A stretch of DNA of 5,522 nt from Pseudomonadota bacterium (GTDB taxonomy: Bacteria > Pseudomonadota > Gammaproteobacteria > Burkholderiales > Gallionellaceae). The notes beneath the pieces were generated by a model. That model had not been told where the DNA came from. It did not search any database and saw only the letters and a program-made list of their open reading frames with translations. The number at the start of each line of letters is the position of its first letter. Within the stretch, counting starts at the first letter, position 1. Shown here one piece after another: positions 1 to 5,522 of this stretch. The translations under genes were made by a program, and so were the position numbers. The stretch is from positions 1-5,522 of the forward strand of contig JAJZUH010000134.1 of NCBI GenBank assembly GCA_021847165.1, given 5' to 3'.

Positions 1-62
1 AGGCGGATCAGGCGCTGTACCGCGCAAAGCAACAGGGGCGCAACCGTATTGTCTGCGCTTGA
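1..62 (+). CDS. C-terminal end of a GGDEF-domain protein (probable diguanylate cyclase), 5' truncated by the window
   Basis: Reading from base 3, the sequence encodes ADQALYRAKQQGRNRIVCA and then a TGA stop at 60-62. The pattern A-D-x-A-L-Y-x-A-K-x-x-G-R-N-R is the highly conserved C-terminal end of GGDEF domains, which make cyclic di-GMP from two GTP molecules. Only the last 19 residues are visible. The catalytic GG(D/E)EF loop, any sensor domain and any EAL domain lie outside the window, so catalytic activity cannot be judged. The GGDEF domain ends the protein, with only about four residues after the conserved motif. No intrinsic terminator with a T-run follows the stop, and the next gene has its own promoter-like sequence. 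Confidence 0.85.
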   Translation, partial: ADQALYRAKQQGRNRIVCA

Positions 63-80
63 GCCTTCCGTTCCTCCCGA

Positions 81-108
81 TTCATTCTTGCCCCGCTGGG
101 GGTATAAT
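81..108 (+). promoter_or_regulatory. Putative sigma-70 promoter of the aminotransferase gene
   Basis: A perfect TATAAT box lies at 103-108. The best -35 candidate is TTCATT at 81-86, with a 16-base spacer. It matches TTGACA at only three of six positions, so the -35 is weak. Initiation would be near 114-116, giving a leader of about 25 bases before the GTG start. The spacer contains a short C4/G4 dyad at 91-101. The -10 call is good; the -35 call is tentative. Confidence 0.55.
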
Positions 109-128
109 TCGCGCCATCGTTCAACCCC

Positions 129-133
129 AAGGA
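129..133 (+). promoter_or_regulatory. Ribosome binding site that sets the GTG start at 140
   Basis: AAGGA lies six bases upstream of the GTG at 140-142. It is the only good Shine-Dalgarno match near the start of this gene. It supports the GTG over the TTG at 59, which would add 27 residues not expected in this family. Confidence 0.75.
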
Positions 134-139
134 ATAATC

Positions 140-1333
140 GTGTCACTCTCCACCCGCGTACAAGCCATCAAACCCTCTCCCACTCTTGCCGTGACAGCCC
201 GGGCGGCAAAGCTCAAGGCGGAAGGCAAGGACATCATCGGACTGGGCGCGGGCGAACCGGATTTCGATACGCCGCAGCACATCAAGGACGCCGCCATTGC
301 GGCGATCAACAAGGGATTCACCAAGTACACCGCGGTCGGCGGCACGCCGTCGCTGAAGACGGCGATCATCGCCAAGTTCAAGCGCGATAACGGACTGGAT
401 TACACGCCGAAACAGATCCTGGTTTCCTGCGGCGGCAAACAGAGTTTCTTCAACCTGGCGCTGGCGGTGATCAATCCCGGCGACGAGGTGATTATCCCGG
501 CTCCCTACTGGGTGTCTTATCCCGACATCGTGCTCATCGCCGAAGGCAAGCCGGTGATCGTGCAGGCCGGCATCGAGCAGGGCTTCAAGATGACGCCCGC
601 GCAACTGGCAGCCGCCATTACCCCCAAGACGAAAATGGTGGTGATCAACAGCCCGAGCAACCCGTCCGGCGCAGTCTATTCGCTGGAGGACCTGAAAGCG
701 CTGGGCGAGGTATTGCGCAAGCATCCGAACATCCTCATCGCCACCGACGACATGTACGAGCACATCGCGCTGACCGATGCCAAGTTCGCCAACATCCTGA
801 ATGCCTGCCCCGACCTGTACCCGCGCACCATGGTGCTGAACGGCGTGTCGAAGGCTTACGCAATGACCGGCTGGCGCATCGGCTACGCTGCGGGGCCGGA
901 GAACATCATCACCGCGATGGAGAACGTGCAGTCGCAAAGCACTTCCAACCCGACCTCCATCTCGCAGGTGGCGGCGGAAGCGGCGCTGAACGGCGACCAG
1001 GGCTGCATCGCCCCGATGCTGAAGGCGTTCCGCGAACGTCATGTGTATGTGGTGAACACCCTGAACAAGATCCCGGGACTGAGCTGCATCATGGCTGGCG
1101 GTGCATTCTATGCGTTCCCCGACGCACGCCAGGCCATCGCCACCCTGCACAAGAAGGGCACCATCAAGGAAGCAACCGATATCGCCCTGTCCGAATACCT
1201 GCTGGTGGAAGCGGGAGTCGCCGTAGTGCCGGGATCGGCCTTCGGCAGCGAGGGCTACATCCGCCTGTCTTTCGCCACGTCGATGGATAATCTGCAAAAA
1301 GCACTGGAGCGCATGGCCAAAGCCCTGTCGTAG
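140..1333 (+). CDS. aspC: Aspartate aminotransferase (class I, PLP-dependent, fold type I)
   Basis: This 397-residue cytosolic enzyme is expected to transfer the amino group between aspartate and 2-oxoglutarate using pyridoxal phosphate. Fold-type-I landmarks are all visible: GLGAGEPDF near residues 35-43, PAPYW for the cofactor-stacking aromatic region, N174 in SPSNPSG, D203 and Y206 in DDMYEH, the Schiff-base lysine K238 in GVSKAYAMTGWR, phosphate-binding R246, and the substrate carboxylate arginine R375 in YIRLSF. Length and motifs fit the bacterial subgroup typified by the Thermus enzyme rather than E. coli AspC, so the symbol is functional (aatA is also used). The GTG at 140 is preferred over the TTG at 59. 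It has AAGGA at 129-133 with six bases of spacing, it lies downstream of the TATAAT box, and the protein then begins SLSTRVQAIKPSPT, the usual family start. The TTG start would overlap the upstream gene. Some relatives also act on prephenate or other amino donors; the sequence does not settle this. Confidence 0.93.
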   Translation: MSLSTRVQAIKPSPTLAVTARAAKLKAEGKDIIGLGAGEPDFDTPQHIKDAAIAAINKGFTKYTAVGGTPSLKTAIIAKFKRDNGLDYTPKQILVSCGGKQSFFNLALAVINPGDEVIIPAPYWVSYPDIVLIAEGKPVIVQAGIEQGFKMTPAQLAAAITPKTKMVVINSPSNPSGAVYSLEDLKALGEVLRKHPNILIATDDMYEHIALTDAKFANILNACPDLYPRTMVLNGVSKAYAMTGWRIGYAAGPENIITAMENVQSQSTSNPTSISQVAAEAALNGDQGCIAPMLKAFRERHVYVVNTLNKIPGLSCIMAGGAFYAFPDARQAIATLHKKGTIKEATDIALSEYLLVEAGVAVVPGSAFGSEGYIRLSFATSMDNLQKALERMAKALS

Positions 1334-1337
1334 CTGC

Positions 1338-2300
1338 ATGAGCATCGAGCAACAGGAAGCAGTGGCGGCTGAAGTCTTTTCCGCACTGGAGAGTGGGCGC
1401 ATGGAACTCCCCACCCTGCCGGACATGGCGCTGAAAATCCGCGAGATGATCGACGACCCGAACGTGTCGGCAGACGCGCTCATCCGCCTGCTCTCCACCG
1501 ACCTCGCCATCTCGGCGCAGATCATCAAGACCGCAAACAGCAGCGCATTCTCCAATGGTTCACCGGTGAAAGACCTGCGTGCAGCGGTCTCTCGACTGGG
1601 CTACCGCATGCTGCGCAACATGGTGATGCTCATCACCATGAACAATATTTTCAAGGCACAAAGTCCGGTCATTAATCAGAAATTGAAAAAACTGTGGGAT
1701 CACAGCCGCGAAGTCGCCGCAAACAGTTATGTCCTGGCATTGCATCAGAAGCATCTAAAACCCGAGCAGGCGATGCTGGCAGGGCTGGTACACGGCCTGG
1801 GCGCACTGCCGCTTTGCTTATATGCGGATCGCCATCATCCCCGCCTCGACCAGCAAACGCTGGAAGGCCTGATCCGGAAATTCCATACCCGGATCGGCGT
1901 AAAACTATTGGATAGCTGGCATTTCCCGCCCGAGATCGTGGAAATCATCGCGCAATACAGCAATCTGCAGCGCTCAACTGTGGATGGCACCTCGGACTAT
2001 ACGGATGTAGTGACGGTGGCTAACCTGATGATGCCGACGAGCGCAAAATTCGTGGCATGGGAAAACGTGCACGCTGCAAAAAGGCTCGGCTACACTCCAG
2101 TCCAATGCCAGAACTTCCTGTCCACCCATGCCGCGCAACTTGGCGTGGTGCGCGAGATGCTGGGATTCGCGCCCGCGGCCGCCGGCAAGCAGGCTCCAGC
2201 AACCCCGGCCGTCGCCGCAACGGCGTACGTTCAGCAAGCCGAAGAAAAACCGGACAGCTCCACGGGGATGCTGTCCGGCCTGTTCAATCTGTTCAAGTGA
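1338..2300 (+). CDS. HDOD-domain protein, degenerate in its HD metal site
   Basis: This 320-residue protein has a HDOD domain from about residue 22 to 215. The family signature LPTLPDMALKI is at 24-34, followed by L-L-S-x-D-x-x-I-S-A-Q-I-I-K-x-A-N-S-S-A-F at 51-71, then LWDHSREVA at 119-127 and a G-V-K-L-L-D-S-W-x-F-P-x-x-I motif at 187-200. HDOD proteins are non-catalytic relatives of HD phosphohydrolases, found in bacterial signalling and regulation. Consistent with this, the HD pair position reads HG (H152-G153 in GLVHGLGALPL), and the usual histidines after the W-x-F-P motif are missing. Residues 278-300 are an Ala/Pro-rich linker, and the protein ends in a short hydrophobic amphipathic tail, MLSGLFNLFK. 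The ATG follows the aminotransferase stop by four bases with no clear Shine-Dalgarno sequence, so translation is probably coupled. There is no linked kinase or output domain, and I cannot assign a pathway. The GGDEF gene two genes upstream hints at signalling context only. Confidence 0.85.
   Translation: MSIEQQEAVAAEVFSALESGRMELPTLPDMALKIREMIDDPNVSADALIRLLSTDLAISAQIIKTANSSAFSNGSPVKDLRAAVSRLGYRMLRNMVMLITMNNIFKAQSPVINQKLKKLWDHSREVAANSYVLALHQKHLKPEQAMLAGLVHGLGALPLCLYADRHHPRLDQQTLEGLIRKFHTRIGVKLLDSWHFPPEIVEIIAQYSNLQRSTVDGTSDYTDVVTVANLMMPTSAKFVAWENVHAAKRLGYTPVQCQNFLSTHAAQLGVVREMLGFAPAAAGKQAPATPAVAATAYVQQAEEKPDSSTGMLSGLFNLFK
2241..2278 (-). terminator. Intrinsic terminator of the minus-strand AsmA-like gene, nested in the HDOD coding sequence
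   Basis: On the minus strand, a perfect 9-bp stem (CCGGACAGC at 2278-2270 paired with GCTGTCCGG at 2258-2250, 11-base loop) is followed directly by TTTTTCTTC (2249-2241). This is the classic GC-rich hairpin plus T-run. The stem begins about 30 bases after the minus-strand stop at 2309. The same bases encode residues 302-314 of the HDOD protein. On the plus strand the hairpin is followed by CCTGTTCAATC, which has no T-run, so it should terminate only minus-strand transcription efficiently. Confidence 0.82.
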
Positions 2301-2308
2301 ACTGAATA

Positions 2309-5296
2309 TCAGTGCCCGGCGCGCAGCTTCGGTTCGGCCGGCGTGCCGAACAAGGTGAGCAGGTTGTTGCCTGCGCGCATCTTGATCTCGGCATTCAACG
2401 TACCCACCAGCTGGTTGTTTCCATTCACCTCGAACGAGCCGTTCGAACTCAGCATTCCGGAAACGATCTTCAACTGGCGGAAACGGCAGACATGGTTATC
2501 CAGCAGGACCTGACCGATCATTTCGTCGAAGTGGGTACGGCCGCCGACCAGGTTATCCCGGCTCAGCAGGCGTGCGGTCTCCACGATGTCGATATTGACG
2601 GTCCCCTTCTTGACGGTAAAGTTGCCTTCCAGACGCGGGGCATCATCCATCTGCGACAGCTTGGCGCCGGACAACGAGAAGTTGGCTTCGCCGCTCATTT
2701 CGCCTTCGACATGGAATTTGGGGAACATCTTGTCCAGGTCGAACATCTTGGCCTCCAGGTTGCCGTGCAACTGCCAGCCGTTATTCCAGCTTAATTTCGC
2801 AGTGCCCAGCAGGATGCCGTTGAAGATGTGGGCATCCATTTCGGTGAAGTTGATCTCACCATCGCCCAGGGCCCCTTTCACGCTGAGGTCGCTGAACACG
2901 ACTGCCGGCAATACCGGCAGGCTGCTTTCCTTCAGGTTCAGGCCAAGCTGCCAGCGGCCTTCGCTGTTTTTCAGATCGACGCCGAACTTGTCGTCCTGGC
3001 TGTGCAGCGAAACCCGGCTGAATGCGCCTTGGGCATCCAGTTCCGCGATGCCGCCCAGGCTCGGCAGCGTAACTTCGTCGGTGACGATCTTCACGTGTTG
3101 CAAGGTCAGGTGCCGTACCGGATATTGAGCGTTACCGCCCAGCAGCTTAAGGCTGGCCGCCTGCCGGGCCAGCGCACTGCCATCGATGCTGACATTCTGC
3201 AATTCGGCATCGCCGATGACCTTGACCGGGGAAAGCAGCGAGAACACCTCGAAGTTCAGCACGACATCGCCGACCTTCACTTCCTGCGCATTGCCGATCG
3301 TGACGTTCCGCAGCTGCAATCTGGGCGGCAGCGACGCTGCGCTCATCTCGCCGATGTGCACCGGCTGTTTCAACTGAGCAGAAAGGCGCTGCTCCAGCGG
3401 AGCGATGTATTCCTTGAGCGGATAGACGTAAGGCAGGACGATGACCACCACCAGTGCCAGCGCAACCAGGCCGAAGGCGATCTTGCCCAATGGCAATGGC
3501 TTGCGCGGCTTCCTGGCAACAGGCGCCTTGGTTGTCGCCTTGGCTTGCGACAACGCCGCCTGCTGCGCTGCCTGCTCGGCCTCGAGGATGGCTTGCGCCT
3601 TTGCGCGATGCTCCGCTTCTGCCCAGGCTTGGGCTTGTTCTTCCGCCAGGGCCTGCTCTTCTGCCTGCCGGCGTCTGTCCTCTTCCGCCTTGCGGCGTGC
3701 CGCCTCGGCCTCCTGCTTGAGTCGCTCCATCTCGGCAGCCGCATTCTTCTTGGCCTGCTTTCCGGATTCGGCCTTGGGCTTGGCCTCGCCCTCTGCATGG
3801 TGTGCGGCCTCCTGCTGCGCCCTCTCCTCGCCCTCCGCAGCCGCCGGTGTCTCCGGGAGCGCTACTTGGGCAACGACCGGGCTTGCGGGTACAGCCGGCC
3901 CCAGAAACTCATCCAGCTTGATCTCGAATGCCGGCGCCTCGGCTGTCGCGCCTTCCTTGGCAGCACGGGCTTGTGCCTGAGCTTCCAGCTCTGCAAGCAC
4001 CGTTGCCCGCTTGGCATCTTCTTCGGCCTCGCGTCTTGCAGCCGCTTCGGCCAGGGCTTTGGCTGCCGCTTCTTTTTCTGCCTTGATGCGCGCCTCTTCC
4101 TGTTCGGCCTTCAGGCGTGCTTCCGCTTCCTGTCTGGCCTTTTCCTCGGCGATCTGTTTTGCACGCGCTTCCGCCAAAGCCTGTGCTTCCGCCTCGGCAC
4201 GAAGCCTGGCCGCTTCGAGTTCCGCCTTGACGCGCGCCGCTTCTTCTTCGGCTTTCAACCGCGCCGCTTCGGCCTCGGCCTTGGCTTTGGCAGCCGCTTC
4301 CAGCTCTGCCTTGATGCGCGCCGCTTCCTCTTCCGCCTTCAACCGGGCGATCTCGGCTTCGCGCTTGGCCCTCGCCTCCGCTTCAGCCCTGGCTTTGGCA
4401 GCCGCTTCCAGCTCTGCCTTGATGCGCGCCGCTTCTTCTTCGGCCTTCAGGCGCGCGATCTCGGCTTCGCGTATGGCCTTCGCCTCGGCTTCGGCCCTGG
4501 CTTTTGCGGCCGCTTCCATCTCTGCCTTGATGCGCGCCGCTTCCTGTTCGGCTTTCAAACGTGCAGCCTCGGCCTCCCGTTTGGCCTTTGCTTCGGCCTC
4601 CTGCTGGGCGCGTGCCGCCGCTTCGATCTCGGCACGAACCCGCGCTTCTGCCTCGGCCTTTGCTTTGGCCGCGGCTTCCAGGGCAGCCTTGGCACGCGCA
4701 GCCTCTTGCTGTGCCTGCATACGTGCAGCCGTTTCCTGCTTCGCCCTTGCCTCGGCTTGCTCGCGAATGAGCGCCTCCTGCTTGGCCTTGGCTTCGGCCA
4801 CCGCCCTGGCGCGTTCAGCCATCTCGGCCTCCTGCCGTGCCTTGGCTTCGGCTTTGGCGATCGCATCGGCATTCGCCCGAATTTTTGCCGCATTCATCGC
4901 CGCTTCCAGCTCGCTGCGTGCACGTGCGGCTTCTTCAGCCTTCTGTCTGGCGGCCTGTTCGGCCGCATTCGGTGCCGGTGCCGGCCTGATCGTATTGAAA
5001 TCCAGATCGAGGTCTTCCGGCGGCTTGGGCACAAACATCTTCGGGGGAGTGATTTTTGGTGCGGTGATCTTGGGTTCGACGTAAGGCTTGTTCTTGTCGC
5101 GGATATATCCACCCGCGATCAATTCGCTGAGAATGTCATTCCAGCTGGCGCGTAAACTGGGCGGCGCGCGCTTGGCCAGTTCTTCTGATGTGGATTTGCT
5201 GTCGATGAGGGACAGGATGCGTTTGAGGTCACTCGAAAGATTTGCACCTTCCTGTTCGCCTTTGGCGGTTTTGATGAATATCGTTTTTTTATCCAT
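2309..5296 (-). CDS. AsmA-like inner-membrane protein with a winged-helix-like N-terminus and a very long Ala/Glu/Lys helical region
   Basis: This is a 995-residue protein with a layout I do not recognise as a named gene. Residues 1-75 look like a small helical, winged-helix-like domain ([13 protein letters not shown]..., then LKRILSLID and [11 protein letters not shown]); that assignment is by eye. A Pro/Lys-rich linker (76-110) follows. Residues 111-450 are almost pure Ala/Glu/Lys/Arg helix with 36-residue repeats. A Pro/Ala linker (451-487) leads to a second charged helix (about 488-585). The basic stretch 590-605 precedes a single membrane segment (about 606-626). By the positive-inside rule the long helix is cytoplasmic and residues 627-995 are periplasmic. 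That last part begins with an AsmA-type entry, [18 protein letters not shown] followed by [15 protein letters not shown], and ends with beta-rich sequence of the AsmA C-terminal kind ([14 protein letters not shown], then [10 protein letters not shown]). AsmA-family proteins are linked to outer-membrane assembly and lipid transport; the role here is inferred. The ATG has only a weak GTGGA upstream. Automatic pipelines may call it TolA because of the repeats, but the domain order is wrong for TolA. Confidence 0.85.
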   Translation of the reverse strand: MDKKTIFIKTAKGEQEGANLSSDLKRILSLIDSKSTSEELAKRAPPSLRASWNDILSELIAGGYIRDKNKPYVEPKITAPKITPPKMFVPKPPEDLDLDFNTIRPAPAPNAAEQAARQKAEEAARARSELEAAMNAAKIRANADAIAKAEAKARQEAEMAERARAVAEAKAKQEALIREQAEARAKQETAARMQAQQEAARAKAALEAAAKAKAEAEARVRAEIEAAARAQQEAEAKAKREAEAARLKAEQEAARIKAEMEAAAKARAEAEAKAIREAEIARLKAEEEAARIKAELEAAAKARAEAEARAKREAEIARLKAEEEAARIKAELEAAAKAKAEAEAARLKAEEEAARVKAELEAARLRAEAEAQALAEARAKQIAEEKARQEAEARLKAEQEEARIKAEKEAAAKALAEAAARREAEEDAKRATVLAELEAQAQARAAKEGATAEAPAFEIKLDEFLGPAVPASPVVAQVALPETPAAAEGEERAQQEAAHHAEGEAKPKAESGKQAKKNAAAEMERLKQEAEAARRKAEEDRRRQAEEQALAEEQAQAWAEAEHRAKAQAILEAEQAAQQAALSQAKATTKAPVARKPRKPLPLGKIAFGLVALALVVVIVLPYVYPLKEYIAPLEQRLSAQLKQPVHIGEMSAASLPPRLQLRNVTIGNAQEVKVGDVVLNFEVFSLLSPVKVIGDAELQNVSIDGSALARQAASLKLLGGNAQYPVRHLTLQHVKIVTDEVTLPSLGGIAELDAQGAFSRVSLHSQDDKFGVDLKNSEGRWQLGLNLKESSLPVLPAVVFSDLSVKGALGDGEINFTEMDAHIFNGILLGTAKLSWNNGWQLHGNLEAKMFDLDKMFPKFHVEGEMSGEANFSLSGAKLSQMDDAPRLEGNFTVKKGTVNIDIVETARLLSRDNLVGGRTHFDEMIGQVLLDNHVCRFRQLKIVSGMLSSNGSFEVNGNNQLVGTLNAEIKMRAGNNLLTLFGTPAEPKLRAGH
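3419..3481 (-). other. Single transmembrane segment of the AsmA-like protein
   Basis: Residues about 606-626 are a run of Ile, Ala, Leu and Val with no charged residue (core [17 protein letters not shown]). The run is flanked on the N-terminal side by Lys and Arg ([13 protein letters not shown]). No other convincing membrane segment or signal peptide is present. This predicts N-terminus in the cytoplasm and AsmA-like domain in the periplasm. Confidence 0.8.
4217..4624 (-). repeat. Tandem 108-bp (36-residue) coding repeat in the AsmA-like gene
   Basis: Protein residues 225-260, 261-296 and 297-332 are three in-register 36-residue copies, each starting E-A-A-A-(K/R)-A and ending A-A-R-I-K-A-E-(L/M). 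A fourth copy (333-360) has 28 residues and lacks eight from the middle. An 18-residue half unit precedes the array (residues 207-224). At DNA level, 4282-4327 and 4390-4435 are identical over 46 bases at a 108-base offset, so the copies are recent or homogenised. The product should be one long charged alpha-helix or coiled coil. Confidence 0.9.
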
Positions 5297-5361
5297 GATC
5301 CACGTTAGATATGTCTACTGCCGGCCTCGCATGATTGCTGCAGGGGCGGACCCATAGCGAA

Positions 5362-5367
5362 AATATA
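5362..5367 (-). promoter_or_regulatory. Candidate -10 element for the AsmA-like gene
   Basis: On the minus strand, TATATT occurs inside the AT-rich run TTATATATTTT (5370-5360), about 66 bases before the ATG. No good -35 lies at the expected spacing; the nearest candidate, CTTGGGG, is too close. Transcription would start near 5355 and give a leader of roughly 58 bases. The same AT-rich block sits upstream of the divergent tRNA promoter and could instead be an UP-like element for it. Confidence 0.3.
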
Positions 5368-5399
5368 TAAGAAATCTTCTCCCCAAGACGTTTCTCATA

Positions 5400-5428
5400 T
5401 TGACCAGAACGCTCACAATCATTAGTAT
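5400..5428 (+). promoter_or_regulatory. Putative sigma-70 promoter of the tRNA-Asn gene
   Basis: TTGACC (5400-5405, five of six matches to TTGACA) is followed by a 17-base spacer and TAGTAT (5423-5428, four of six matches to TATAAT). The following bases, AGCGCCCTC, form a GC-rich discriminator, as is common in growth-rate- and ppGpp-controlled stable RNA promoters. Initiation near 5435 would leave a leader of about nine bases before the mature tRNA. Confidence 0.6.
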
Positions 5429-5443
5429 AGCGCCCTCATCAAT

Positions 5444-5519
5444 TCCCTGATAGCTCAGTCGGTAGAGCGACGGACTGTTAATCCGCAGGTCCCTGGTTCG
5501 AGTCCAGGTCGGGGAGCCA
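5444..5519 (+). tRNA. tRNA-Asn (anticodon GTT), CCA encoded
   Basis: The 76-base sequence folds into a full cloverleaf. The acceptor stem TCCCTGA (5444-5450) pairs with TCGGGGA (5509-5515), including one T-G wobble at position 5-68. The D-stem is GCTC/GAGC with GG in its loop. The anticodon loop CTGTTAA (5475-5481) carries GTT, which reads AAC and AAT as asparagine. The T-arm is CCTGG-TTCGAGT-CCAGG (5492-5508). The discriminator base is G and CCA (5517-5519) is encoded. Position 27-43 is an A-C mismatch at the top of the anticodon stem, leaving four pairs. The last three bases of the window show nothing further, so other tRNAs may follow outside it. Confidence 0.97.
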
Positions 5520-5522
5520 GAT

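Noticed and set aside
91..108. Intrinsic terminator for the upstream GGDEF gene (C4/G4 dyad followed by TATAATT)
   Set aside because: The stem is only four base pairs with a three-base loop and no T-run follows. The sequence is better explained as promoter spacer and -10.
143..1555. A 470-codon open frame on the minus strand across the aminotransferase and the HDOD start
   Set aside because: The plus-strand frame contains every catalytic motif of an aminotransferase. The antisense frame is His/Arg/Gly-rich without domains and is typical of GC-rich coding DNA.
2250..2278. Plus-strand terminator for the aminotransferase-HDOD operon using the same hairpin
   Set aside because: On the plus strand no T-run follows the stem and it precedes the stop codon, so it would truncate the operon's own message. 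The T-run is on the minus-strand side only.
4011..5084. A 357-codon Ala/Ser-rich open frame on the plus strand
   Set aside because: Low-complexity antisense shadow of the same repeat region, in a different frame.
2828..5155. A 775-codon open frame on the plus strand opposite the AsmA-like gene
   Set aside because: It mirrors the repetitive Ala/Glu/Lys codons of the real gene (GCC/GAG/AAG read in antisense give Gly/Leu/Arg/Phe-rich nonsense) and has no recognisable domain, while the minus-strand frame has coherent domains and a terminator.
2309..5296. TolA or another Tol-Pal component, suggested by the Ala/Lys/Glu repeats
   Set aside because: TolA has an N-terminal anchor followed by a periplasmic helix and a C-terminal domain of its own fold. 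Here the membrane segment follows the helix and the C-terminus is AsmA-like. No tolQ, tolR, tolB or pal is adjacent.
5444..5519. Phage or island attachment site at the tRNA-Asn 3' end
   Set aside because: tRNA genes are common integration sites, but there is no integrase and no duplicate of the tRNA 3' end in the window, and the window stops three bases later.

Overview
The window fits a GC-rich betaproteobacterium, perhaps a member of the Nitrosomonadales/Gallionellales. That placement is an inference from protein style, codon use and the tRNA sequence, not from a database match. Every part of the window is ordinary chromosomal sequence. I see no transposase, phage gene, CRISPR array or rRNA.

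Plus strand, left part: the window opens with the last 19 codons of a GGDEF-domain (diguanylate cyclase-type) gene. A short intergenic region with a perfect TATAAT box follows. Next is a class I aspartate aminotransferase (GTG start at 140) and, four bases after its stop, an HDOD-domain protein. These two genes probably form an operon. The aminotransferase serves amino acid metabolism. The HDOD protein looks like a non-enzymatic signalling or scaffold protein whose partner cannot be read from the sequence.

Minus strand, right part: one large gene (995 codons, 2309-5296) converges on the HDOD gene with only 8 bases between the stop codons. It encodes an unusual membrane protein. In order it has a small winged-helix-like N-terminal domain, about 475 residues of Ala/Glu/Lys/Arg-rich helix with a 36-residue tandem repeat, one transmembrane segment, and a periplasmic AsmA-like domain. 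Its intrinsic terminator is clear, but it lies inside the coding sequence of the convergent HDOD gene.

Right edge: a complete tRNA-Asn(GTT) gene with encoded CCA lies on the plus strand, divergent from the AsmA-like gene. It has a plausible sigma-70 promoter with a GC-rich discriminator.

The most interesting items are the domain architecture of the AsmA-like protein, its 108-bp repeats, and the terminator nested in the opposing gene. I found no evidence for a wholly new multi-gene system here.
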